From Atopsyche davidsoni (lineage: Eukaryota; Arthropoda; Insecta; Trichoptera; Hydrobiosidae), in NCBI GenBank assembly GCA_022113835.1, contig JAILWY010000005.1:4482501-4546500 (forward strand): a stretch of 64,000 bases of DNA, in the 5' to 3' direction. Below the pieces are notes generated by a model. It saw nothing but the letters and a program-made list of their open reading frames with translations, searched no databases and had not been told where the DNA came from. The first letter of the stretch is position 1, and every line of letters starts with the position of its first letter. This document shows positions 15,001-27,842 of this stretch, one piece after another. Both the position numbers and the translations under genes were made by a program.

Positions 15001-15912
15001 TGCTGAAGCTGAAAATACGTTCCTCAACATTGATTGGCATAATGCAACATTTAATCAGTACTGTCTCTTTTGCTTCGGTGTCTATCGAGGAGACCATAAA
15101 AGTTATACAGTCAATCTCATTTTCAAGACCACCATATCGACATCCTTGTGACCCAAGTACACAAAACTTTTATCTATCAATTGCTAGCTAAATTATCGCA
15201 TTCTTACAATATTAATAATGAAATGATGAGTCGCTTAAGGGCATGCTGTTTTATTACTTTTGTGGTCTGCATGCCACTATTGTATATTATTTATGATTTG
15301 TTTGATATAAATCATAGTTTTTAGCATTTATAAAAATATTTTATAGTACGAAATAACAAAAAAAATACTCATTTTTAAAACGGTAGAATACAAAATACTC
15401 TTATTTATTCTTAATTTCGCTATATCTTAGCAAATAATGCTATAATTTAAGGACAAGTACTTCGATAAATATTAAGTATTAAAACACATAATAAATAGTA
15501 CGTTGTTAAATCGCTCGAATATTTATGGAAAAGTGGGCATAAGAATTTAATGGCTGACGTCCAAACTTCTAAGGTAGCGTGGTAATCCCTAATTTCCACG
15601 ATACTCCAAGGCCGCAGAAACAGTTAGCCATTTGCGAAAAATATACAAGTCCCAAACGACGCATGATTCGTGTCTTAATATTTTACAGCAACGGTACCCG
15701 TTGGATATACACTTGGGTAATGTAGGACTACTTGCGGGTAATGACTGAATGGCCCGAGAATCGACTAAGCGTTCGTATAAATTTATCGGTGTCAAGTTTT
15801 TTCGACCGCAAATCTTGTTACGTTGATTATGAGGCAGACATGAGTCGCTCCCATCGCTCTTGTTTCTAGCGAAACTGGTCTTGTGCGCTTATTTACGAAA
15901 TTAGCCTTCCCT

Positions 15913-16065
15913 CTACACACGCTGTGACACAACTGACAACCGAATGGTAACTAGCCAGTAGCGTCATTTTTTGCGTTGTTTACTTAGGCTAAAACCATAG
16001 AAAAATACCTTAAATAAAGAGACGCTATTGGCTAATAGAAAATTCGTTGCAAGCTGCGTGTGTAG
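15913..16065. repeat. Palindromic MITE-like element, copy B
   Basis: This is the best-bounded copy: it opens with CTACACACG and closes with CGTGTGTAG. The arms carry TGACACAACT and AGCCAGTAGCGTC on the left, and GACGCTATTGGCTAATAG on the right. A TTA trinucleotide lies about 10 bp outside the left end and about 5 bp outside the right end. It may be a TTA target duplication, as in PIF/Harbinger elements, but that assignment is a guess. Confidence 0.75.
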
Positions 16066-17711
16066 CCAGCTTAATACTTTAATCGGAAACGAGTACAAAT
16101 GATATTAAAAATCTACTCAGGGTTTAATAAAAGCCATGTTGTGGCTCACAAATTGAAAACTGCGAGTTATCACTTTTGATCTACAAAAAAAAAAATGCAT
16201 TTATACGCACCTGAAATCTGAACATTTTATTTTCATAAAATCAATAAATATTAGAATCATGAAGCATTTGACGATGCCTCTGCAGGGCGAAGCAGGTCTC
16301 ACTGTCGCAGTGAAAATATTGTGCAAGCGCACTCGGTTTTTATTTATTTTTATTTAGAATACTTATTTTTTTATACTCTTCCGAATGCATTGTCAATATT
16401 GTCTATTTAAACAGTAAAACACTACACACCTTGAAAAATCCTAGTGTGATTTATCAAAGAAATTTAAGTATTAATAGTTTTTACAGTTTTCATTGCTTTA
16501 TAAGTACCCTGTGTTATTTGTTAGGTACATTCAGAATTTAGTGCATTGAACTTACTATACACGTTTTAGTATACAATTTGTTATCCACTACACGCCACTA
16601 GTTTATTAGTTACTTTTATCAAATACTTTATCAAAACTTCTAAGACGACCTTGATATATTCTTGTAAAGAAAATAGGAATTACCAAGGTTGGATGTATGT
16701 AAATTTTAGTTATATAAGCAGGTAATAAGATTGAACTAACTTTTCTCGTGTTAAAAAATCGTACGTTTTACATATATTTATTTTATATAGCAATCCTAAA
16801 AGAAATCGCGATTTTAGACAAAATTAGTGATAAGGTTTATTTTAAATATGCGAGTGTTTTCACATGCGAGAAGTTCATGGAGTATTCATGAACTTTCATC
16901 AAATATTATGTTTATGGCTTCTATTGTATTTAGTCGCAGCTGTTCAAAAATTTCACCGGTCTATTTGACCATTTTATTTTTTCAGCGCAATGTATCATAA
17001 AACCAAATAATATTGACACAACATCTCTGTTTACAATGAGTAATTTTTTTTTAGCCGGAATGCGAGAAATATAAATACAAAACAAATTTTGAAAAAAACT
17101 TTTATGAAAATTGTTGATTCATGAAAGATGGAAAATTATTTCTTTCTAGTCATACTCACGGAATAACGTTTTTGTTCTTTATGATTATAAAAAACAAAAC
17201 CACTTTCAAAAACTTTTTTGAAAAATCGCGTAAACGTATATTAAACAGGAGAAAACAAATAAATGTTTATCATAATACAAATGAATATTTTGTAAAAAAA
17301 TTTAGTTCCGTTATAAGTTCTTGTAAGCTATTAACTTTTTACATTTTAAAAAACGGCGTTTAGTACTGCGGATGTGTGTATTTCCGAATACCGAATCTTT
17401 TTTCAGTTCTTAGACTTTTGGTTAATTATCCTGAAATTATTGAATTCAGAGTTTTTTCAGTGCAACTTTTATGTGAACCATCTTAACTCAGAAACTAAAC
17501 TGAAGGATAAATGCAAGAATGAAGCATCCAAACAGGTCGTTTGATGAATTAATCATTCACGCCAACTCCTGGCCCAGCCCTTACCTCCTTTCGCCGAGCA
17601 TTCGGTCACCTATTCGAAAGAATCCGAAAAATGAGAGGACTGGCTAATTGACGACGAGGCCACCCTAGGATTGGATCGAATAAATAAAAATTAAAGCGAG
17701 TTCGACTTCAG

Positions 17712-17761
17712 AAACTCGAGCGATGCTCCGCCACACCGAGCTCTTGGCGCGGACGGCTGAG
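17712..17761 (+). other. Candidate 50-bp micro-exon
   Basis: A 50-bp GC-rich segment lies between a good acceptor (GTTCGACTTCAG) and a perfect donor (GCTGAG then GTAAGG). One frame reads TRAMLRHTELLARTAE, a plausible helix; a second frame is also open. It is too short to assign to a family. It may belong to the same hypothetical plus-strand gene as the exons at 10258 and 11912. Confidence 0.25.
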
Positions 17762-19691
17762 GTAAGGTTAGGAGAGCTGGTATAAAAAAGTTCCCTCAGA
17801 AGTAGCGTGTGGTTAAAGCAGAATAATTATCGTGAGTAAAGAGATGGCAAGTGTGTTTTTTGCTTTGTTTTGTAACGGGATGGACTTGCTCTTGAATATG
17901 GCACACCAGCCTGAGCAGCCGACCGGTGCGCGCAAACCACACAGATAGAATCATGCAATTTCTCGCTATAGAAAAGCACGAATCTATCGATCGTCTGAAT
18001 TGTCAACTGATATTTACATAACGTGTTCACAATCGATTTAAACTATAGTGTCAGCACGCCGCTTGTATTTTATAAACATATGCAGATGTTTTATAAAGCA
18101 TACGCAATCATTATAAAACTTATGACAAAGCAAAGTTCGCTTTTGAAAAAAATATATTCTCATCAGTATACTAAAAACTTCGAAGTAATAATATCGAAGT
18201 GTACGATGCCTCCGTATTGCGTTGATGGGCGGGAGCTATGGGGGCCTGAAACAAAGGCGCGACATATTTATTAAGTATCGATTTTTTGTGTCGAGCAAAT
18301 GTGATAATGACTGCTCAACCCACATCCGTCATTTCCGACGGGAGATACATTGTACACACTACACACCATAAGGCTGTACAAAAACTGCGTTGCGTCACCG
18401 CGCCGGCGATCTAAGGAGAGACCGGCAACTTCATATGAAGCATGGTGTTAATTACGACACAACTTTATTGCTGGCAACACCGCGGGGGGCTGGCGGACTG
18501 ATAACTGTACTGACAGCACAATGAGAGCTGTGTGCATTCAATTTTATTTGTTTCCCGAGTTCGTTGATTCCAGGTAAGACCTACAACATAGTTAATTGTA
18601 TTTTGAACAAAATATTTTTTTAATGCAACATGTTTGGAAAACCAAGGATTTATTGTCTCAACTTTAGTCTTGTCCAATTGTCTATCAAATAATTGGCCAT
18701 TGAATTTAAAATCTACTTTTTAAGTAAAAAGCATCAAGCGTGACTGCTTTCGTCTTGTTTCTAAGCTCAAAACAACTTATTGAAACAATTTTTCATTTTC
18801 ATGGAATGTAGATAGAAAATTAAGAAAAATCAGTTAATTAATTCCAAAAAAATAAATAATAATTACTGTTTTTTTTTATATGGAAATGCGATGAATCCAA
18901 AAATATAAATATTTATTTAAGAATTATTCAAAACACAATTTAAAGCTGATAAGTTAGAAAAACACATAAAATGAAAAGTTAACGTTTAATGTATAACCCA
19001 ACCAGAGGCAATAAGTAATTTTGAAACCGTTCAAGTCTTTGTGTCAAATTTAGTTCGGAACGACTTTGGAAACATTCTTTTGTGCAAAAATACACAACTG
19101 AAATGTTTAGAAAGTTTTTAATGTGAAAGCTCGTGTATCTGAAAGAAGAAAACTCACGAGAGGGTATGTATAGTATACTGACCTTTCAAATTATACAAGA
19201 TATGCGCAACGCTAGTGACCTTGGCGTTAATTTGGATGCAACTGCAGCGGTAGAATTGAAACTCTAACAACATTTTTAAACTCCAGTAGCATGCATTTAA
19301 AATGACCAAGAAGCACTGCACGTCCAAAAAACTATTTTTATGAATGATCGTTATCATAAAGATTAAGTAAGTAAATTGGTGACCATACATTTAAGAACCT
19401 TTTTTTTAATTTTTTTAATTTTATAACTTTAATTAATTTATAAAAATAATTACGTGTAACAAAAGAACGGTAATTATAAAATTTAAAAATAATACAGTTG
19501 TAATTATTAAAATATATGTACATAGTTTTAAAAAAACCACTTATGTTGTTTTGCATCGCCGAAAATTTCTATCCGTTATATTACAATCTGAATCTTCAAG
19601 GTGCGCGCATTCAGCACTAAAGCTGACCACACATCGGCAGATGGCCGGGAGCTGACCCAGCTGACAGTTCCTATTACTAACCGTGAGAGAA

Positions 19692-19695
<4 letters not shown>

Positions 19696-19775
<80 letters not shown>
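19696..19775. repeat. (AT)n microsatellite
   Basis: About 80 bp of perfect AT dinucleotide repeat, among the longest in the window. Reading frames through it on both strands are artefacts. Confidence 0.95.
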
Positions 19776-19777
<2 letters not shown>

Positions 19778-22468
19778 ATTGATATGAAAGAAATAAATTA
19801 ATGATTGTTAACCGTTTTTTTTTTTTCATTTCAATTAGCTTTGCATTAAATTTTAGCAATCGTGGCACATAAAGTACTACAAAGATTTCAAAAATAACTT
19901 CGGGGAAATCTCAGATACTGCACATGAATTGTTTGTACAAAATAAACACTTGTTTTTAAAAACAATGTATCACAACACAAATAAAACCTTTGAATTGTAT
20001 GTTTAGCTATATAATAAAATGTATTTGAATCTTGTCGAAATAAAATTATATTTTTAATGTCAATTGGTCTTTTTAATGTACCTGCTTTCAATCTTTGATA
20101 TAAAAAAAATATATAAGAATATATTAACCGTATAATTTGTAATTATTTATAACGCTTCATGACTTAGGTTGAATAATACAAACCCCACGCCTTTTATATT
20201 ATTATCTTAAAACCAATACGATTGTGGAATTGTATAACCGTAAACGCATAAACAATCCAGTAATGACGCCATCAATCCATTGTTCCTTTAGATTTTCTTT
20301 GTTGAACGTCTCGGTTATACTCGGAATACGGATTTATGATTAACGTAACTTCGGCGCATGTGGGTACGCCACATAAGAGAAACGACACGTGTACAGAGTA
20401 TAATATGTACCACCGATCTCCGGTTTATTGATAGTAAATACCGCCGGTATATGCTCAGCTTAACATCAATTGTAACAATACCTGCAAGGTACACCACTGT
20501 TAATCAAACAGTTAGAAACTTTCACTGGTGAAATAAAAGGTAAAGCAAAACATACACGCATTTAAGTTATATGAATCACCGTGGAATAACAGCGATAAAC
20601 CTATAAAACTTTTATAAAATAACGCTTTATCGATAAAATACAATACCATTTCCAATATAATAGAAACACAATATCAGCGTGAAGATAAACGAATTTACAG
20701 CCATTTACAACCAAGATAAAAACTTCGTGCAAAAAGATATTAAAATTTTAGATTTGCCTCGAATCAGTCCAATATGTAATTTTGAAGTTAGCTTTTGACA
20801 TGAGATCTTAACAAAACGGCCCAGTCTGCGAAATTTTCTAAAATATATATTAAATTACATAAAATTTTATACAATAATTTAATGCGCGAAGCTAAAAGAT
20901 TTTTTATAAACAAAACATAAGTATTGTCCTATAAAATAATCTATAATACTTCTACTATTATATGCCAATAAAAATAAATTGTGTTTTTAAAGATTAAACG
21001 CAGCAATAGTGTGTCTCTAGACTTGTTTTAAAACCTGCACAAAAAATATTTATTAAAGTTCACGAGCCCTGCATCAAAAAGGGATTTTTTTCAACAATTT
21101 GTAAAAAAAAATTAAACTCTACTTGAAACCTGCGAGCAACCGGACAACGAGAAGGGTAATTTGATTCTAGGAAGAACAAAAATAAACAATAGAATTCTTA
21201 AATAGACGAGGTTCTTAGGGAAAAAAAACAAACTAGGTCGGTCCCGCAGGAAGTAAGTGGAAAGTTGGAACTCTATTTCATAAGAATAAAAAAATACCAG
21301 TTCCAGTAGATCCTCGTCTGATGCAAGTCCAATATTTACAAATTCAACGAAAACAAAGTATAAAAAAGTACCACTATCACAATGAGTACTTTTGATTTTT
21401 AAAAATATACTATGGGAATTCTAAGGATTCATTCTATTCTAAATATAATTTAAGGTTCGGTTTTAGAAAGTTCTCGAAAACACATAAAGACAGAAAAAAA
21501 AAAAAACAATTAAGCCCGCAAAAAATGTCAAATACGTATTATTTTTAATACCATTTTCTAAAGTTCGTATCGCGTGGGCAGCAGTTCAAAAGCATTTTCA
21601 TTTTTATCGAATTAAAGAAATGACCGCAAGTCATTCGGGGAGCGGAAGCGGCGACGGTTCTCCTCTCGACACAATTAGCGGAAACAAAAGTAAAATCTCC
21701 ATTGACGAGCTGTCATTTTCCTTAATGGCGTCCGACAAATTGTAAAGAAAGTGTCGTTGCGAAATACAACAATGACGTTATTGTTTGTGCGCGAGATGTC
21801 GGACACGCGGGGTCCGTGTTGTCCAAACAATTCGGTCAGTAAGGCGGCATTTTTTTTCGTTATAATAATAAATACACGCTGCGACAGGAAGCCATTGTCC
21901 TCAGGTATTTTTTTAGATCTAGTTCGTTGTGTGGACAGGCACAATGCGAGGAAATCATTATAAATAAACATAGTCAGCTGATAGCAAATACGCCAGTGAG
22001 TTTTGGATGATTTAAAAAATAACAAAAACACGTGGATATTTTATTTTCACGGTTTATTATTTTTTTAATTGATTAAATTTGCAAGTACGAAGAAGTATAT
22101 TACGAGGAATTATGAAATGCGTTTTACATGTTGATGTATTTAAATTAACATTTCATACTCGATTTAGAATCAAAGTGAAATAAGATCCAGTGCACCTCTT
22201 CAAAGTATATGGGCACTTATTTTTATTCAATATTGAAATAAATTATATAATACTCAGCATTAAACTAAATAATATTATGTATAAAACCAGCAAACTATTG
22301 ATTAGTCATGCTTTTTGCCAGTTTAGGTTGCACGTTACTGCTACCTACCTTGTGATATTTTTTGGATTGAGCAGTTAAGCAATCGAATTCTAAGAAAGTA
22401 GACGGAAACATAATCTTTCAATGACGTTCCTCCCAAGGATAAGTCGTGTGTATTTTTGTGATTCACAG

Positions 22469-22562
22469 ATCGCGGCCAATATCCGGTTTTTGGAATGGAT
22501 CTACCTTGAGGTCGAACTGCACTGCAAGAAAATCAGCTGGCGGAAATCATCATATATAATAT
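22469..22562 (+). other. Exon-like island, unrecognised
   Basis: An acceptor (TTTGTGATTCACAG) is followed by about 90 bp open in the frame starting IAANIRFLEWIYLEVELHCK. A weak donor (AT then GTATGT) follows. The composition is more balanced than that of the flanks. No family is recognised. Confidence 0.2.
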
Positions 22563-23457
22563 GTATGTGTGCATTTATAAATACTATAATATATATAGAT
22601 ATATACAATCGTAATGTAATTTGAAATAGTCATAACTGTAAAAAAAAAACCGCTCTTTCAATAAATTATAGAATTATTTTATATTTTAGAAACCATGTTA
22701 TACTACAAACTAAACGCTTTGGTTTATTTCGCAATCAACTTTCCTATATTAGCATGTTTCCTGTGACTAACACGACAGGTCATTGGGCAATGCAAGGAGA
22801 CAAAGATCTACCAATAAAACTGGTGCACTTTAAATCCGATTACGTGCACCACAATTGATTAGTCACATATATAAGTGCAGTGGCATTACAAATGCAGATT
22901 TGATAATTGAGATTCGTGCGCAATGGAATATAAATTCTATAGCCGAGCATTTTTGTTTTGTGGTAAATTAATCTAGTATTTAATCACTATTGGTAAAACC
23001 TACGAGGTAGGGCTTATTTGTAACAAAAAATAATTCTATTCTACTGCTCTTGGTAGTGTTGGCTAACCGAATATTCCCTACGTTATTTTTTCTTTCAGAA
23101 AATCTAAATTAGGCGCTTTAAACATAAAAAAGAAGGGATTAATGCTTAAAAATAATTTATTATTAAGAGACGCTTGTACTTTGAGCATAGTTCAGAAGTA
23201 AAAGTTAAAGTAAAAGCTATTGTATAAAATATTTGTATTGATTCTAGAAACGAAGCCTGATCTTATCACCCCAAAAATAAAATATTAATATTTTTTTAAA
23301 TCTTTGCAAAAGGGTTGCGAATTTTTTAGTTTGATTTTATTATCTACTTTGTAATTTTTTTTTCACTGAGTTTATGTTAATTAGTTTGAAACAAGTCTTC
23401 TAGATCGCTAAATTATACTAACATAACATTTATCTTCCCTAAGATAATCGTAAACAG

Positions 23458-23515
23458 TGTTTAGCGAAATGGTTACCAACCTCCTCTGATAAAAGACACT
23501 TGAAGAAGAAGACAA
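23458..23515 (+). repeat. Fragment of dispersed repeat R1
   Basis: This segment matches the end of the repeat copy at 52115-52318, sharing AAATGGT, CCAACCTCCTCTGA and a CACTTGAAGAAGAAGA-type tail with scattered mismatches. It appears to be a 3' fragment of a SINE-like repeat. Confidence 0.55.
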
Positions 23516-25437
23516 AACACACTTTTAGCCCATGAATGTGTTTTTATGCCTAAAAAATGATCTCTATAATAAGTCCTTTTAATACTCCGTTAAGGAGATA
23601 TTAACTTGACAATGTGAGTGATGAATCTATTCTCCTTTCTAATGTTATAACATATCTTATTTTTAACTAAATAAATAAATAAAATAACCATATGTTTACA
23701 CCCTTTGCCTACAAATTGACGATGTAAATGGATCGTTACTGTCTGAACTGTTGTAGCAACAGGGGCTTAGTCATAGCAATTGAACATAATGAAAAGGTTA
23801 AAAGTACTCTGAAGAGTTAAAGGAAAGCGTAGACGCTGATCAAGCTGAGTAAGCATTTAAAAGACATTAACCACGACCAGTTTATAATCGTTATTGTGGA
23901 ACAGGACGCCAACGAGAGCAACACAAGCAAAATAACCCTGATGACAGTTAACATTGAATACAAAAGCGTGGAATTAAAAGACATTTATTTACAGCAGTGA
24001 TTAATATATATTAAAAGCGTGGGGACAATTCGGCTTGAATAGCCACAAGAACAGAGAAAAATCCCGTTTATTGTGAGAAATAAGTGAAATCATATATTTA
24101 ACTAAAATACATGATGAACTAAATAGCTCTATCGAGGAATTTTTTTTTCATTCAATTCAAACATATTCAATTGAAACATAATATTTCATGTGATTTGTCT
24201 ACATTGAAATGAAATCGAAAATCATTATCTCAAAATTTATGAATTTTGATTATACCTCGAGCCAAATACTAGTTATCATGTTTTTTTTTGGGAACAGAAT
24301 GCATATTTGCATAAAATTATGTGATACTTTCTTTTGAGAAAAATGATCATAAAAATGGCAAACTTGACGATTGCCTGTTGTTTTACGATCGTATTCAAAT
24401 ATCCTTATATGTGTAATAATAATATACCATACAAAAAATTACGGAGACGAAGCTATCCATTAAGCCCATTGCTTGATTACTAGTATAATACTAAACTAAA
24501 ATTGTTTAAACATGAATGTTTCCCACTCATTGAAAGTAAAAAAAAAAATGCTGTTTATCTACAGCTCGTAGAGAGTTCGCATATAACAATTTAATCAGAA
24601 TTGCAACGCTGAGGATGATGACGCGTACATTTTGCAATCAACACAAGAGATAAAAAAAAGCTCTAACCGTTGCATAACAACAGAATCTTAAAAACTAATC
24701 TCCAGTCGTATCGTGCACGCTGAATCGCCGGTCGCATGTCAAACGAACGGAGCCGGCAGAAGAAAGTGATCGCATCTCGAGTGTTGGAGCCTCCCGGTTA
24801 CGAAATAGCCAGACAGTAGAGCGATTGTCCAAGGATATTTGGCAGAATAGTGGCTCCGAGGAAATGAATGGCTTTTCCCACCGCATCTGGGTCTTTCGGA
24901 TCTGCGTCCGGGCACGAGCGGGTCGCTGACACGGTTCACTATATTTGTACGCATAAATGCGACTCATTTGGGACGTCTATTTTTGGTTGCGCTTGAAAAC
25001 GCGCATATTGGGTTGCTTTCGAAATAGAAACATAAATACTACGAGTATCATACTAACTACTAAATATCAATTGAAGATATAACATATTTGATACATCTAG
25101 ACAATGCTTTCGTAATAAAAAAAAACCATTAGGTTTTATGTGATTGTGTGTTATAACACGAAACAGAATAAGGACTTCTATTTAATTTGGGTATTTTCAG
25201 TCTAGCTAGATAGTCTCAATGAGTTTTTGAAACCAGTTTCTCTTTGTTGAAAATATACCACCCACATATTCATCAAGGATTCCGTTAGCCCATATATTAT
25301 GATGTTTGTGTGTCCTCAATTTTCACTTTTATATGGAAATCAAGAATAAAAAATTAAGCATACTTTTCACAGGCTTAATGTTTATTGTATAGTGACGCAT
25401 TGTTTAAACACAAAAGAAAATTTCAATACGTGTGTAT

Positions 25438-27842
25438 TAGGGTGTCCCTTATATGACCAAAAAATTTTTTTTTTCAAATTTCGAAATGGGTACCCTCTAC
25501 TTTTTTTAGTAATGCTATAAGAGTCTTAAATATAAAATTTCATCTTTCTAGCATAATTGCAACCAGTGCCGACCGAGCTTCAAAGTTTAGTAAAAAACGT
25601 GTTTTGTCTTGATATTTCGGTCTGGTATAAAATCATTATAAATGCAATAAATTAAGTAAATAATAGTAAAAATTCAATTAGATGAACATTAATCTTTAAT
25701 CAAAAACATAAAGTAATAACAATCAGCCAGGGTAACTTTTTTTTAGAGTTGTTTTTTTACAGTCCGGATACAATTTTCTATGTTCCTGGACACAGCGCAG
25801 CAAGAACTGTTTTTGTTCTTCTTCAGCCGCGATAAGTCCGTTAAAATCTTGCATCATTTTAACAGCCTTTTCAGCAGTATCATTCACAACTCTCAAATAA
25901 CTTATTTTTCTTTTAGCTTCCAGAAAAGCAGCATTATTATTCCAGGAAGATACATCTTCCTTTAGAAAACTGTCGTCGATCTGCAGTCGTGATAAAAATT
26001 GTTTGCTCTTTTCCGATACGAAATTATCCAGTGTTCAACTTCATCATCAAACAGTGATAGAATAACTGTCTCTTCACATAAATACCACAAGTGATGGCTA
26101 AACTTGCTTATAGAAGCATTAGAAATTGTTGCGTCAACTTTTTCGTACTCTTTTAACATCTTCAAGAAGCGCAAATCTTGGTTAGGTGCTTTGATCGCCA
26201 CTGTACATTCGAGCCAAGGTTTAACATACAACACCACGACAAATAAGCAAACATCTTGTAGAGCCTTTTTGTCCTTCGCAGTTATTCTGCATTGTGACTG
26301 AAGTGAACATATTTTTAAAGAATAGATCGCTCTCGCCATCCAGCGAGCCTGATGCATTGCTCCGGGGGGCCTTAGTTTTAATTTTTCCTCTGTGTCTCCT
26401 CCCAAAAATATTACGCACAGTTCGACCAATTCGCGGTAGTCATCTCTTACATAGCCTTTGTCTAATTCTGCCTTATAAAATATTAAAAAAGCTTGAATGT
26501 CTGTCTCGGCAACACGTTGTTTTACGAAATTAAGAGACGGTTCAATGTTACTAGCGTCGATGTTTTTCCAATTTTCTCTGAACTTTTTAAACATTGGAAT
26601 ATCTGGGCTACTAGTAATTTGCTTAATTTTGCTTTCAAAGACAGCTTTTAGGACCAATTCATAAATATGATGACGACAGGCGAAAAGCAGCAATTCTCTT
26701 CCTAAAGTTTGCTCCAAAATAGCACAAGCTCCATTGAAACGGCCAGTATTGGAAGCTGTTGTGTCGCAGCACATTATTTGTACTTTATCGTGAAGGTTCT
26801 AGTCAAAGAGAGCTGTTGAGACAGCCTTAGCTTGATGTTTTTCAGAAGAATGTTCTAGTTTCGGCACTGCAAGAAGCTGTTCCTTATCGTCAAACGAAGC
26901 AATAACTGGCAAGCGTTCTTCTTTAGAACTTCGTACATCTAACCCGGGTAATAGTTTTCCATCCCAATGGACTGTGACTACGTCGGGTACATTACTTCCA
27001 AAGAAGTCAGATTTTATTGCTTCTGCCCTTGATTTTCTAGTTTCAGCAGCTAGTGGTTATCTTTGTCTTACAACCCTTTCCTCTTCTTCCAATCGTCGTT
27101 GTTTAGATCTATCTTCTTTTTCCGACAATTTTTTATCAACACCACCTAAGCATCCTGGTCGATCTGGCTCTCTCTGTTTCATTAAAAATAATTTATCTTA
27201 CTCTATTTTCATTCTCTCAAAAGCATCAGCATGTGCAATATCAAACAAATTATCAAGATCAATTTTGAAATTGTTCTCACGGCTCTTGAACGTAACCTGA
27301 GTTTTCTTACAATTTTTTTTGCAACTCTCTCCAAACATGATATAAATCAACAAGTTTCTTCACGCAGTTAGGATATGCCCTTGTTGGAATTCTTGCTTTT
27401 TCCCAATATATGATGCACTCCCTAATCACAAGATTTGCACTTTCACTAACAATCAGTTTAACCTCGCGAATATTGTAAAATAGGACCGAGGGAATTTGTC
27501 GATTAGATGGTAATTTTGCACCATTTATTTGATATCTAGGCAAACCGATAAGGAAATTATTTTGTTTATCACTCCGTAATTCCACCGACATGTTAACGCA
27601 CTAAACAATGGAGCACTACTAATCTCAAAAATCACGTATGAAATGACAAATAAAACATGCAGTTACAAGTCACAGCGCAGTACTTACGCAACTTGTATGG
27701 ACAAGTTAAAATCGCAAGTCGGCACGGGTTACCGTTTATAAATCGAACTAATATTTTTTTCTAGACAATATAGGATTATTACTAAACTTTTAAGAAGGTA
27801 CGCGTAAAAAAATATTGAACTTGAATTTTAAGGGACACCCTA
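25438..27842 (-). mobile_element. hAT-like DNA transposon, decayed full-length copy
   Basis: The element is 2,405 bp long. It begins with TAGGGTGTCCCTT and ends with the exact reverse complement AAGGGACACCCTA, a 13-bp perfect terminal inverted repeat. An 8-bp direct repeat GTGTGTAT flanks it on both sides (25430-25437 and 27843-27850), the duplication length expected of hAT elements. It carries one broken transposase gene on the minus strand. Intact ends and duplication with a disabled gene mean the copy inserted as a unit and then decayed. The element is structurally complete but not autonomous. Confidence 0.88.
25737..27591 (-). pseudogene. hAT-like transposase relic
   Basis: The minus strand reads as one transposase broken by at least two frameshifts (near 27300 and near 25970) and three in-frame stops (roughly at 27212, 27058 and 26802). 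The N-terminal part starts at 27591. A middle segment has VTVHWDGKLLPGL, a D-containing strand resembling the first catalytic aspartate region. Next come CCDTTASNTG and ACRHHIYEL, matching the second acidic residue and the C/H motif of hAT-type RNase H folds. After the second shift the C-terminal part runs on to about 25737 with EEEQKQFLL and CVQEHRKLYPDC. The longest clean frame is 270 codons (25962-26774). This family is common in insects and cnidarians. The gene is inactive here, although source copies may exist elsewhere in the genome. Confidence 0.82.

Larger units (their letters stand above)
12045..25437. other. Gene-poor AT-rich stretch
   Basis: No gene is recognised. The stretch holds a MITE-like palindrome (15913-16065), a long (TA)n tract (19696-19775), a partial copy of a dispersed repeat (23458-23515), and exon-like islands at 17712-17761 and 22469-22562. 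The open minus-strand frame near 24695-24967 lacks splice signals or a recognisable product. Confidence 0.6.
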